Shown in pieces: positions 5,636-13,101 of a stretch of 17,362 nt of DNA. The notes below the pieces were generated by a model. It was not told where the DNA came from. It searched no databases and was given only the letters and a program-made list of their open reading frames with translations. The position numbers and the translations under genes are program-made. The stretch is from Thiobacillus denitrificans (GTDB lineage: Bacteria > Pseudomonadota > Gammaproteobacteria > Burkholderiales > Thiobacillaceae): NCBI GenBank assembly GCA_002424845.1, contig DILD01000056.1, forward strand, positions 52,283 to 69,644, in the 5' to 3' direction. How positions within the stretch are numbered: position 1 is the stretch's first letter; each line of letters opens with the position of its first letter.

Positions 5636-6676
5636 CTATTTTTCCTTATTGCCCGGCTTGCGCTCAGCCTCAATCTGCTTGATCACCCGGTCGAAATCAC
5701 TCTCAAATAGCCGATCCTGCACGATGCGGTATTTCTCGAATTCACTCTCGGCGTGTGCCTTGGCCATCTCGGCCGAAATCCTGCCCGCATCCAGCAAAAT
5801 GTCGCGCTCGGTGAACTCCAGGAACGCATCCAGCCGCTTGGCCCAGTCCTCCATGGTCATCGGGATCTTGCGCTTGGCGCGATCCTCGGCCAGATCGAGG
5901 TAGGCGTTGACGATGCGACCGAGGGATTCCAGTTCGTCCTTGTCGAGGTAGTTCTTGGCGACCGCCACATCGGTCTTGAGTATTTTCCCGGCCGGGGCAT
6001 GTTCCCAAGAGGTCAGACCCATGCGCTCCTTGCCGCTGTCGGCACGCTGTACGATCAGCTCGGCAGCGGTGTGGCCGTGAATAGCGAAATGCAGTTTGTT
6101 CTGCACCTTGGCGAAGAAAGCCCGCGTCGTAGGGGCGTCCGAGTTGTAATCGACCGCCGTGGCGTAGATGTCGGTGATCTTCTGGTAGAACTTGCGCTCG
6201 CTGAGGCGAATCTCGCGGATTTCCGACAGCAGGCGCTCGAAGTAATCCTCTCCGAGAAAAGCACCGTTCTCCAGACGCTTTTTGTCGAGAACGTAGCCCT
6301 TGATGGCGAACTCATGCAGCACCCGGGTCGCCCATTGCCTAAACTGCGTCGCCCGCAGTGAGTTGACCCGGTAACCCACCGAGATGATGGCATCGAGGTT
6401 GTAGAACTGGGTCAGATAGCTTTTGCCGTCAGCGGCAGTATTCCGGAATTTCCGGATAGCTGACGTCTCGCCTACTTCCTCGCTGGCAAAGATATTCTTC
6501 AGGTGTTCGCTGATGGTGCGGACATCCACGGCAAAAAGCTCGGCCATCAGCTTCTGCGTCAGCCAGACAGTTTCGTCTTCGTAGCGGGCTTCAATACTCT
6601 GCTCACCTGCCTGACCGGTAAAGATCAGAAACTCGGCAGTGCTGTTGCGGATCAGTTTGTTGTTGCCGTTACTCAT
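5636..6676 (-). CDS. RhuM-family protein
   Basis: The 346-residue protein matches the RhuM family along its whole length: the N-terminal VWLTQKLMAELFAVDVRTIS / EHLKNIF helix-turn-helix-like segment, then KFRNTAADGKSYLTQFYNLD, IISVGYRVNSLRATQFRQWA and LHEFAIKGYVLDKKRLEN. RhuM was named from a Salmonella pathogenicity island gene; its biochemical role is unknown, but it is often found inside restriction-modification and other defence loci. The N-terminal HTH-like segment suggests nucleic acid binding. ATG 6676 has AAGGG seven bases upstream. A hairpin in the 95-bp gap before it may separate its transcript from mrr. It precedes the small ORF and NERD helicase closely. Confidence 0.88.
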   Translation of the reverse strand: MSNGNNKLIRNSTAEFLIFTGQAGEQSIEARYEDETVWLTQKLMAELFAVDVRTISEHLKNIFASEEVGETSAIRKFRNTAADGKSYLTQFYNLDAIISVGYRVNSLRATQFRQWATRVLHEFAIKGYVLDKKRLENGAFLGEDYFERLLSEIREIRLSERKFYQKITDIYATAVDYNSDAPTTRAFFAKVQNKLHFAIHGHTAAELIVQRADSGKERMGLTSWEHAPAGKILKTDVAVAKNYLDKDELESLGRIVNAYLDLAEDRAKRKIPMTMEDWAKRLDAFLEFTERDILLDAGRISAEMAKAHAESEFEKYRIVQDRLFESDFDRVIKQIEAERKPGNKEK

Positions 6677-6697
6677 GGCGCGGCCCTTGTCCTATGA

Positions 6698-6719
6698 AAG
6701 AGCAGCGTCAAGCTGCTCA
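6698..6719 (-). terminator. Hairpin between mrr-like and rhuM-like genes
   Basis: On the minus strand GAGCAGC, loop TTGAC, GCTGCTC is followed by TTTCAT: a perfect seven-base stem with a five-base loop and a short T-run. It could be a weak rho-independent terminator or attenuator for the transcript coming from the Mrr-type gene. It stands only about 20 nt before the RhuM start, so it could also shape its leader. Confidence 0.4.
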
Positions 6720-6771
6720 AGTGACCCTATTTGTTAACCCCTGTCCTCTGGCCCAGCGTTTAACAGCTAAA

Positions 6772-7608
6772 TCAGATTGCCCGCGTGCCCTTGCAGCCAG
6801 GATATTGCGAACACCCCCAGAACGCATTGCCCGAATTCGCGCCACGCTTGGCGGTGCGCTTGACCATCGCGCTTTGGCAAACCGGGCAGGCCGGCGCACT
6901 TTCAGCTGCAACAACTGGGGTGGCTGAAGCCGCCTTGCCGGGCGCACTCACCCCGCGAATCTGCGCATACAGTGCCTTGCTATCCACCAGCTCGATGTTT
7001 CGGCCTCTGGCAAAATCCTGGGCATCATTCGTAAACTCACCGGACGTCACCACAAACCCGCCGGTGGCGCCCTCCGCTACCATCACCCCATAGAGTTCGC
7101 GCACCGTGGTCACGCCCACCTTGAAAGCCTTCCACTGCTTGCACTGCACCAGAAAGGTCTCGCCTCCCCTTTTCAGCACCAGATCAATTCCGCCATCGGC
7201 GCCGCCGCCACCGGTCTCGGCCACCGCGTAGCCCTTGCGCCGGAAAGCTTCGCCCACCAAAGCCTCGAACTGCTGCCAGCTCATATTGTTGAGCGCACCC
7301 TGGTCTGGGCTGGAAGCAACCTGCGCATGCAATGCCTGGCGCTTGGTGCGGCCATAGGCAGACATGGCCGCACCCACCAGAAAAATGAACGGCAACAGAT
7401 ACTGGCCAACTGAGGCCAACGTGCTGAATAGAGTCTGGCTGACGAATTCACCCATCTTTCCGGGCTGGGCGATTGCGGTCACTTCGGCAGTCGCAACGCT
7501 GTGCAGCCCTATGTATGTAGCGATCGCGAGCCCCACGCCTGCCCACCAAGGCAGCTTGCTGGTTATCTCGATCAAATCTTCAATGAGGTTTTGTTTTCGA
7601 CGAGCCAT
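6772..7608 (-). CDS. Mrr-type restriction endonuclease with membrane anchor and zinc finger
   Basis: The 278-residue protein has two probable membrane helices (about 22-40 WAGVGLAIATYIGL, and 64-84 LASVGQYLLPFIFLVGAAM), then an Mrr catalytic domain from 109: SWQQFEALVGEAFRRKGYAV (Glu120), GADGGIDLVL (Asp142) and FLVQCKQW (Gln155-x-Lys157), the D...QxK active site of Mrr enzymes. VVTSGEFTNDAQDFA is the usual downstream signature. The C-terminus is a topoisomerase-type zinc knuckle: CPVC (241-244) with GCSQYPGCKG (266, 272). Mrr enzymes cut modified DNA. ATG 7608 has AGGA five bases upstream and lies 22 nt after the DUF4124-like gene. Membrane-tethered Mrr proteins exist, but the modified substrate is unknown. 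Confidence 0.88.
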   Translation of the reverse strand: MARRKQNLIEDLIEITSKLPWWAGVGLAIATYIGLHSVATAEVTAIAQPGKMGEFVSQTLFSTLASVGQYLLPFIFLVGAAMSAYGRTKRQALHAQVASSPDQGALNNMSWQQFEALVGEAFRRKGYAVAETGGGGADGGIDLVLKRGGETFLVQCKQWKAFKVGVTTVRELYGVMVAEGATGGFVVTSGEFTNDAQDFARGRNIELVDSKALYAQIRGVSAPGKAASATPVVAAESAPACPVCQSAMVKRTAKRGANSGNAFWGCSQYPGCKGTRAI

Positions 7609-7630
7609 TTTTTTCCTATTGGTAGTTCGG

Positions 7631-8269
7631 TTAACGCTTCATCGTTGCTTTGATATCGAAATTGGATGGGCCTTCTATAAGCACGGCCACCATATGGTTT
7701 AAAGACCGTAAGGACAACTGAACCGTATTGCTCGACTGATACAAAGCAAGCGTGCCCGAATATCTCCGATTGAGGGCGGGATATCGACATTCAGATAAGG
7801 TCACATCCAGCGTAAACACGTTCGGCGAGAAGTATGGCGCAGCAACACCAAGCAGCTTGCATCCATTCTCGGGGCTTGTGCCCCGCACCCTGCCCTGCTT
7901 TTCCACCTCGATCATCAAGGGCACGACAACATGCGCCTCGCGCATCGCCTGTCCCTTTACAGTAGTCCCCTGATATTGAGCCTGGCCGCGCCAGATTCCG
8001 TAAGGCGTCGAGTAATCGAGTTCGATGGACTTTGTGGGCTCCCAGGCTTGGTGTGTGCCATTGCTACTCGTCGAGGCACTCGGCCCGTTTACGCCGGGCA
8101 GTGTTGGCGCATCGCAAGGTTTATCCGTGTAGGTGGTCTTGCCATTCACGACACAGCGGTAGAGCTGCTGATCTGCCTTGGCGGGTGAAACCGGGGCCAT
8201 CCCGAGCAGCAGCCCCGAAAACAGGACTACGACGCAGTTACTTCTTGCGCTTGGGAATCTTGTATTCAT
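7631..8269 (-). CDS. Secreted DUF4124-like protein
   Basis: This 212-residue protein has a clear Sec signal peptide: Arg-containing n-region, VVVLFSGLLLGMAPV core, and an SPAKA cleavage site after residue 32. The mature protein starts with QLYRCVVNGKTTYTDKPC, the short DUF4124-type motif found near the N-terminus of periplasmic proteins of beta- and gammaproteobacteria. The rest is beta-rich with a likely disulfide pair (Cys in ENGCKLL and LSECRYP). Its function is unknown. ATG 8269 is preferred to the preceding TTG. The start overlaps the 3' end of the PIN-domain gene by 32 nt, so the two are probably co-translated, odd for a periplasmic protein among cytoplasmic nucleases. Confidence 0.72.
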   Translation of the reverse strand: MNTRFPSARSNCVVVLFSGLLLGMAPVSPAKADQQLYRCVVNGKTTYTDKPCDAPTLPGVNGPSASTSSNGTHQAWEPTKSIELDYSTPYGIWRGQAQYQGTTVKGQAMREAHVVVPLMIEVEKQGRVRGTSPENGCKLLGVAAPYFSPNVFTLDVTLSECRYPALNRRYSGTLALYQSSNTVQLSLRSLNHMVAVLIEGPSNFDIKATMKR

Positions 8270-9092
8270 CAATCTTGTTCTCGCTGAATTTGATGACCTT
8301 TTCGTTCTCCAGCCCAGCCACTAGAGCCCGCACTGCTTTAATGGTCACGTTGCCCCCAAGCAATGACGTGATGTGGCTTTCCAGTGTTTTACGTTTCACG
8401 GGTCGGTTCTTCGGATGCAGGCGCAGATGCTCGATGACTTTTTCTTTGTCTTCCGGCCCAAGAGTCTTTCGGGCTGGCGGCTGAGGTTTCTTTTCCGTTG
8501 CCTTGGCCAGTTTTTCCTGCACTGGCGTAGTTTTCTTTGGGGCTGCGGCTGGCTTGGCGGGCGGTGCCTTCGCAACGGGTGCTGCCTTCTTGACCGCTGG
8601 GGGTTTGCCGGGTGGCTGCGCCACGGGTGAAGGCATCGCGAAGCCGACGTTGCCTGCAGACATCGGCTGCAGGACACTTCCAGGCTCAGTGACTGGCTCG
8701 TCCAACCCCAAGGCCTGGCGAATGCTCGTAGCTTTCATTGCGCCATAGCCAAGCGACTGAACGTGGTTCATCAATGCATCAAAGCCACCGTCTTTTGAAA
8801 TCACGACGAATCGGGTGTTGCTGCTTGCGGCGGAACCGTTCGCCTCAAGCTCCTGAAGCAATCGGCCCATATAAAAAGCGATGTGGAAGTCGAGTGCATT
8901 CTTCCCATGCCTGTCGCTTTGTATGTATTTCACTCTGTCGCCGTGAGGCTGGAGAGATTCGGCGATGTCGAAGTCCAGCTTGTTCTGGTGCGGCCCGCGA
9001 AAGATTCTGAGTTGGTACTGATCCCCGCTCAACAGCCCCATGTCCGGCGGCTGAACATTCTCGAAATCGACAAGGATGTAGGTCAGTTCCAT
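8238..9092 (-). CDS. PIN/NYN-like nuclease with basic linker and C-terminal helical domain
   Basis: The N-terminal 130 residues look like a PIN/NYN-fold nuclease: TYILVDFENVQ (Asp9), GKNALDFHIAFYMG (Asp68) and FVVISKDGGFDAL (Asp101, Asp105) supply the acidic metal-binding residues. From about 150 to 210 there is a Pro/Ala/Lys-rich linker (for example APVAKAPPAKPAAAPKK), then a compact domain (212-280) with KVIEHLRLHPKNRP and LVAGLENEKVIKFSENKIDE that resembles a winged helix. It is predicted to cut RNA, with the basic tail tethering it to nucleic acid. It starts 16 nt after the hsdM stop and overlaps the next gene by 32 nt. There is no obvious Shine-Dalgarno, so it probably depends on coupling to hsdM. 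Confidence 0.8.
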   Translation of the reverse strand: MELTYILVDFENVQPPDMGLLSGDQYQLRIFRGPHQNKLDFDIAESLQPHGDRVKYIQSDRHGKNALDFHIAFYMGRLLQELEANGSAASSNTRFVVISKDGGFDALMNHVQSLGYGAMKATSIRQALGLDEPVTEPGSVLQPMSAGNVGFAMPSPVAQPPGKPPAVKKAAPVAKAPPAKPAAAPKKTTPVQEKLAKATEKKPQPPARKTLGPEDKEKVIEHLRLHPKNRPVKRKTLESHITSLLGGNVTIKAVRALVAGLENEKVIKFSENKIDEYKIPKRKK

Positions 9093-9108
9093 TTAAACGG
9101 GCGGGGCT

Positions 9109-10611
9109 TCAAGCACCCTGCACTTCTATTGAGTTGCCATCCATATCGGCCAGAATCTCCCGAAACTGTTCCAGCGCCGCCTCCAAATCCTCCACAATCT
9201 CCGCCGCGATCACTTCCGGCGCTGGCAGGTTGTCGGAGTCCGACAGCGATTCATCCCTTAACCAGAAGATATCCAGGCTGGCCTTGTCGCGGTTGACCAG
9301 GTCTTCGTAGTCATAGGCGCGCCAGCGGCCGTCGGGATTGTCTTGCGACCACGTCGGCTTGCGATCATGGCGGTTTTCCGGGTGATAGCACTTCACGAAC
9401 TCGTCCAGATCCTCCCGCTTAAGCGTGCTGGTCTTGAGGGTGAAGTGCATGTTGGTGCGCAGGTCGTAGATCCACAGCTTGCGGGTCCACGGGGTTTCGG
9501 CGGCGGGCTTCTTGTCGAAGAACAGCACGTTCGCCTTCACGCCCTGGGCGTAAAACAGGCCGGTGGGCAGGCGCAGCAGGGTGTGGACGTCGCAGTCGTG
9601 CAGCAGTTTGCGGCGGATGGTCTCGCCTGCCCCGCCTTCGAACAGCACGTTGTCCGGCAGCACCAGGGCGGCGCGGCCGTTCTGCTTCAACAGCGTCTTC
9701 ACGTGCTGGACGAAGTTGAGCTGCTTGTTCGAGGTGGTGGCCCAGAAGTCGTCGCGCTCGACGGTGTCGCGCTCCTTGCTGACCTTGCCCTCCTCGCCCA
9801 CGATGGTGGTGCTGCTCTTCTTGCCGAAGGGCGGATTGGTCAGCACCACGTCGAAGCGCTCGCCGGGGTCGGCGGCCAGCGAATCGCCCACCGCGATCGG
9901 CTCGAACTCCTGGCTGCCGATGCCGTGCAGCAGCATGTTCATCGCGCACAGCCGAGCGGTGGCCTGCACCAGTTCCCAGCCCTTGAAGCTTTCCCCGCGC
10001 AGTTTCTTCTTCTCCGCCGACGTCATGTTGGGGTAGTGCTTCACCACATAGTCGTGCGCCGCCAGCAAAAAGCCGCCGGTGCCGCAGGCCGGGTCGGAGA
10101 TGGTGTCGCCGGGCCGGGGCGCCATGGCATCGACAATCGCCTGGATCAGCGGGCGCGGCGTGAAGTACTGGCCCGCGCCGGACTTGGTGTCCTGCGCGTT
10201 CTTCTCCAGCAGGCCCTCGTAGGCGTCGCCCTTCACGTCGGCGCTCATCGACACCCAGGTTTCCTTGTCGATCAGGTCCACGATCAGCCGCCGCAGCTTG
10301 GCCGGGTCCTGAAACTTGTTCTGCGACTTGGTGAAGATCAGACCGAGCAAGCCCTTCTGCCTGCCCAGCTCCTCCAGCGTGTGGCGATAGTGGTCAAACA
10401 GCTCGTCGCCGTCCTTCTTCACCAGGCTGGGCCAGTCATAGCCGGCAAGCACCGGGCTCTTCTGGCTATAAGGCGGCCGGCTGCGCTCGTCGGCCATCTT
10501 CAGGAACAGCAGATAAGTGAGCTGCTCGACGTAGTCGCCGTAGCTCATGCCGTCGTCGCGCAGGACGTTGCAGTAGTTCCAGAGTTTTTGGACGATGTTG
10601 GATGGGCTCAT
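9109..10611 (-). CDS. hsdM: Type I restriction-modification DNA methyltransferase subunit HsdM (complete)
   Basis: The 500-residue protein carries the HsdM N-terminal helical domain (IVQKLWNYCNVLRDDGMSYG onward), the GQYFTPRPL segment, SAM-binding motif I DPACGTGGF (173-181) and catalytic NPPFG (259-263), i.e. an N6-adenine methyltransferase of normal length. With HsdS it methylates the recognition site, and with HsdR it forms the restriction complex. ATG 10611 is chosen over TTG 10623 because the second hsdM copy aligns from this point. It starts 8 nt after the AbiEii stop and is followed 16 nt later by the PIN-domain gene. No hsdS is adjacent; the nearest is at 15478-16899, beside a truncated hsdM. 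It probably works with that HsdS in trans. Confidence 0.95.
   Translation of the reverse strand: MSPSNIVQKLWNYCNVLRDDGMSYGDYVEQLTYLLFLKMADERSRPPYSQKSPVLAGYDWPSLVKKDGDELFDHYRHTLEELGRQKGLLGLIFTKSQNKFQDPAKLRRLIVDLIDKETWVSMSADVKGDAYEGLLEKNAQDTKSGAGQYFTPRPLIQAIVDAMAPRPGDTISDPACGTGGFLLAAHDYVVKHYPNMTSAEKKKLRGESFKGWELVQATARLCAMNMLLHGIGSQEFEPIAVGDSLAADPGERFDVVLTNPPFGKKSSTTIVGEEGKVSKERDTVERDDFWATTSNKQLNFVQHVKTLLKQNGRAALVLPDNVLFEGGAGETIRRKLLHDCDVHTLLRLPTGLFYAQGVKANVLFFDKKPAAETPWTRKLWIYDLRTNMHFTLKTSTLKREDLDEFVKCYHPENRHDRKPTWSQDNPDGRWRAYDYEDLVNRDKASLDIFWLRDESLSDSDNLPAPEVIAAEIVEDLEAALEQFREILADMDGNSIEVQGA
10121..10597 (-). repeat. Source-side copy of the duplicated hsdM 5' region
   Basis: This segment, the first about 160 codons of the complete hsdM, aligns without gaps to 13651-14127 at a constant offset of 3530 bases. 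I count about 21 mismatches over 477 bp (roughly 95-96% identity), of which about 13 are silent. The match stops abruptly within four codons of the start codon on one side and at GCCATGGC on the other. A pair of direct repeats this long could recombine and delete the AbiE and DUF6933 genes between them. Confidence 0.9.
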
Positions 10612-10619
10612 GGCATTAC

Positions 10620-12050
10620 TCAATATTTGGTGTCGACGAGAAAGCCGGTACGTCCCGGACAGGAATACCCGTTCTTATCTTTGTGTGGCTTCAATGCGGA
10701 ATCGTGGGACTGCCGCGTAAATTTTTTTCCGCAGTATGTGCATTCATACACGTACTTTGGCCCGGCATGCGTGAGCGAGTGCCTGGCCGTTCGAGGACGG
10801 CTGATCCTGGGTGAAAAATCCGTTGCAGCGCGGCTGGACACAGGTGGCGCAGAAATCGCACCACTGGGTGTCAGCTCAATCAGATATCGCGGAATAAATG
10901 ATACCTGCGTCGCCTCGGCACCCTGAATCCTGTCGACCCGGTAGGATCGCGGTTCCCCAGTCTCATGTTTCACGGCGTACAAGAGCAGATTGCCGTCCTG
11001 GGTTCGCCGCAAGGAATACGGCTCGATCAGCCTTCGGGTGCCCTGATAGGTCAAATCCACGCACAGCCGGTTTGCGGCGGCAAAGCGAATGATCTCAAAG
11101 GGTATGGCAACGTGCCACGCATGAGACATGGATGGCGGCCGCCACGTTTCATCCACCGCGCCCGCCCCGGGTGTATGCACTTGAAGCGACGGCCGGGAAA
11201 TTTTTTCCGTGACGCCATGCAGCCAGTCAAAAACGCCGGGAAGCTCCTGCCAGAACTGTTCGAATGCCGGCAACACCGGCAGTTGGTGCGCCAACATGTT
11301 TCCCCACTCCGCCTCCAGTTCGAGCCGGGCAGGTTGATTGTCCACGGTTTGCATCGTTGGCACATCAATGCCTTTGAATGCGCACTTCTGTTCCAGCGTG
11401 CTGAACACCAATAACCGCTCGGGCCTGAGTTCGTCGTGACGAAACAGGTGAACCACATCGTACAAATCCCGCGGCCTCTCGCGTTCCGCCAAGGCACGAA
11501 TTTTCTCGGCAAAAACCTCCTCGAAGGAATAGCAGCGGACACGGATGCCATCCGCCGGCCTATCCGAATAGGGATGGTGGACTTCTCTTGTTGCGGGCTC
11601 CAACACCAACAACTCGTCGTCGGTTAAATCCAGCTTGATTCGGGGTGCATCCCCGCGCCGCTGCATCGGGCCGCGATAGCCGACTCTCCCTTCTGCCGAG
11701 GCATTGCCGCGCGGATTCGCATAGACCTCGAAACGGATGCTATCGGCTGGCACCTCAATGCCCGCCTGGTCATAAATCCATTCGGATATCTGATTGAAGG
11801 TCTCCAGAAGAAACGGCTCTGCAAGATGCTCCGGATTGGTGAGCGTGAAATCGAGGTCTTCCGAAAAACGGTACGTCTCGAAGAAGCATTTCTTCAGGCA
11901 TGTACCGCCCTTGAACACCCAGCTTTGCCCAATCTCGGGATGCGCGGCAATACCGGCAAGCATCCAGCCGAGCACATAGTCCTTTTCAATCACATTCGGC
12001 GCGAGCCCAAACTCGTGCGAAAAATCCATGACCTCCTGCCGATCAATCAA
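10620..12050 (-). CDS. AbiEii-type nucleotidyltransferase toxin with WYL-like and zinc-finger-like C-terminal domains
   Basis: Residues 1-290 are an AbiEii/AbiGii toxin domain: APNVIEKDYVLGWMLAGI, VFKGGTCLKKCFFETYRFSE and SEDLDFTL (Gly48-Gly49-Thr50, Asp65, Asp67), and later EKIRALAERERPRDLYDVVH (Lys183, Asp195). Family members are NTP-dependent toxins acting in abortive infection. Residues about 315-393 look like a WYL domain (EIIRFAAANRLCVDLTYQG, RRLIEPYSLRRTQDGNLLLY, RSYRVDRIQGAE). The end holds CTYC (437-440), His456 and Cys464, a zinc-knuckle-like pattern. Start is TTG 12050: GGAGGAG lies seven bases upstream and MIDRQEV is the family start; ATG 12029 sits too close to its own GGAGG. It begins 4 nt after abiEi and ends 8 nt before hsdM. 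Confidence 0.9.
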   Translation of the reverse strand: MIDRQEVMDFSHEFGLAPNVIEKDYVLGWMLAGIAAHPEIGQSWVFKGGTCLKKCFFETYRFSEDLDFTLTNPEHLAEPFLLETFNQISEWIYDQAGIEVPADSIRFEVYANPRGNASAEGRVGYRGPMQRRGDAPRIKLDLTDDELLVLEPATREVHHPYSDRPADGIRVRCYSFEEVFAEKIRALAERERPRDLYDVVHLFRHDELRPERLLVFSTLEQKCAFKGIDVPTMQTVDNQPARLELEAEWGNMLAHQLPVLPAFEQFWQELPGVFDWLHGVTEKISRPSLQVHTPGAGAVDETWRPPSMSHAWHVAIPFEIIRFAAANRLCVDLTYQGTRRLIEPYSLRRTQDGNLLLYAVKHETGEPRSYRVDRIQGAEATQVSFIPRYLIELTPSGAISAPPVSSRAATDFSPRISRPRTARHSLTHAGPKYVYECTYCGKKFTRQSHDSALKPHKDKNGYSCPGRTGFLVDTKY

Positions 12051-12054
12051 GGCG

Positions 12055-12858
12055 CTACTCCTCCAGCCAGCGTTGCGGTACCCAGAGACGCCACCGCGTC
12101 ACCAGTTTGTCGGTTTCCAGCGCAGGGTCGAGCTTGGCATTGCCAGTCGTCAGCCGTTCACGGCACTGTGAAATTGCGTCCTGGTCAGCAGGTGAGAACT
12201 TCTCAAGCAAGAACCCGAGCCGTTTGAAAACCGCCCCGTTACCCAGCCGGCTTGCGTATTCGAGCAGCAAGGCGAGGTCTTTCTTTTCCGACTTGAGGTA
12301 ATTCTTCAACATGTCCACCGTCGAGCGTATCCCCCCGCCTAGTTGAGGATCGCTCAACATATCGAGCATCGTCCGCGTCGGATCGGAAACATCGACTTTC
12401 ACCTGCCCCCGCCACACCGACTTCAGTCCAAACAAGGCTTTCTCCTGCACCGACCGCAGCAGGAAATCGGTTTGTTTGATAGTCGGGTTTCGATCCCGGG
12501 GGCGCTGCACAGTCACCACCACCACCGTGCGAAAAATTTGCTCCGTCAAATCCCAATACTCGGCAGCGCTCCAGCCGCCAATGTAGCAAGGCCCATAAAG
12601 CTGCGCGGCAATCACCCATGCGTCTTCCAAAGGCACATCCGAGGTTCTGGATTCCAGTGGCACCGGCACATAAAGGCCACGACGAACGCGCGACAGCCAG
12701 CCTGCCTTGGCCCACCGCGCCAGTATCTTGGCCGCAGGCGACGTAGGCAGGCGAAGAACCTCGGCCGCTTGCGCAACCGAAACCGTGCCCTTCGTCGCGC
12801 GTAATACCGCCGACAAGCGTTCACGGTCTGCTTTACCCAGGCCTTTAAGGGGTTCCAT
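12055..12858 (-). CDS. AbiEi-type antitoxin / transcriptional regulator
   Basis: The 267-residue protein has an N-terminal winged helix (about 10-70: RERLSAVLRATKGTVSVAQA, AAEVLRLPTSPAAKILARW, KAGWLSRVRRGLYVPVP), then the AbiEi C-terminal domain (DVPLEDAWVIAAQLYGPCYI, GGWSAAEYWDLTEQIF, VDVSDPTRTMLDMLSDPQLG). RRGLYVPVP and YIGGWSAAEYW are typical of AbiEi/type IV antitoxins, which repress their promoter and counter AbiEii. It precedes abiEii by only 4 nt. The AT-rich 243 bp upstream is its probable promoter, with a direct AATATAC repeat as candidate operator. The length is usual and the frame is intact. Confidence 0.9.
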   Translation of the reverse strand: MEPLKGLGKADRERLSAVLRATKGTVSVAQAAEVLRLPTSPAAKILARWAKAGWLSRVRRGLYVPVPLESRTSDVPLEDAWVIAAQLYGPCYIGGWSAAEYWDLTEQIFRTVVVVTVQRPRDRNPTIKQTDFLLRSVQEKALFGLKSVWRGQVKVDVSDPTRTMLDMLSDPQLGGGIRSTVDMLKNYLKSEKKDLALLLEYASRLGNGAVFKRLGFLLEKFSPADQDAISQCRERLTTGNAKLDPALETDKLVTRWRLWVPQRWLEE

Positions 12859-13101
12859 ACCTGATATCCAATGTGTCGTAGTTCATCTCAATGAGAGAAT
12901 ATACGCGCACATAATATACTTTTTAGGCAAATTGAGCTATATGAAGTAAGTAATTGTTCATCTATTTAATGAATTATTACGTATTTTATACATGTATCTG
13001 TGCACAGCCGCCGCAGCATGGCCGGTTTGGATTTGCAAATAAATGCAAACCCAGGGTCAGCAAAATCGACCAACATAAACCTCGCGCTTGGCATGCTCTA
13101 C
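12859..13101 (-). promoter_or_regulatory. AT-rich promoter region upstream of abiEi, with repeats
   Basis: This gap between DUF6933-like and abiEi is visibly AT-rich from about 12885 to 13010, unlike the rest of the window. On the plus strand AATATAC occurs twice (12898-12904 and 12913-12919), starts 15 bp apart; on the minus strand these give GTATATT, usable as -10 boxes, upstream of ATG 12858. Near the DUF6933 end, TTTGCA/TGCAAA (13032-13049) with one mismatch and two outer pairs could form a small hairpin, a possible terminator without a T-run. I see no open reading frame worth calling here. Confidence 0.4.

Noticed and set aside
9343..10926. Plus-strand open frame of 527 codons opposite hsdM
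   Set aside because: It is antisense to a clear HsdM and its sequence is the repetitive His/Val/Leu/Gln-rich kind that GC-rich antisense frames produce; no family resemblance.
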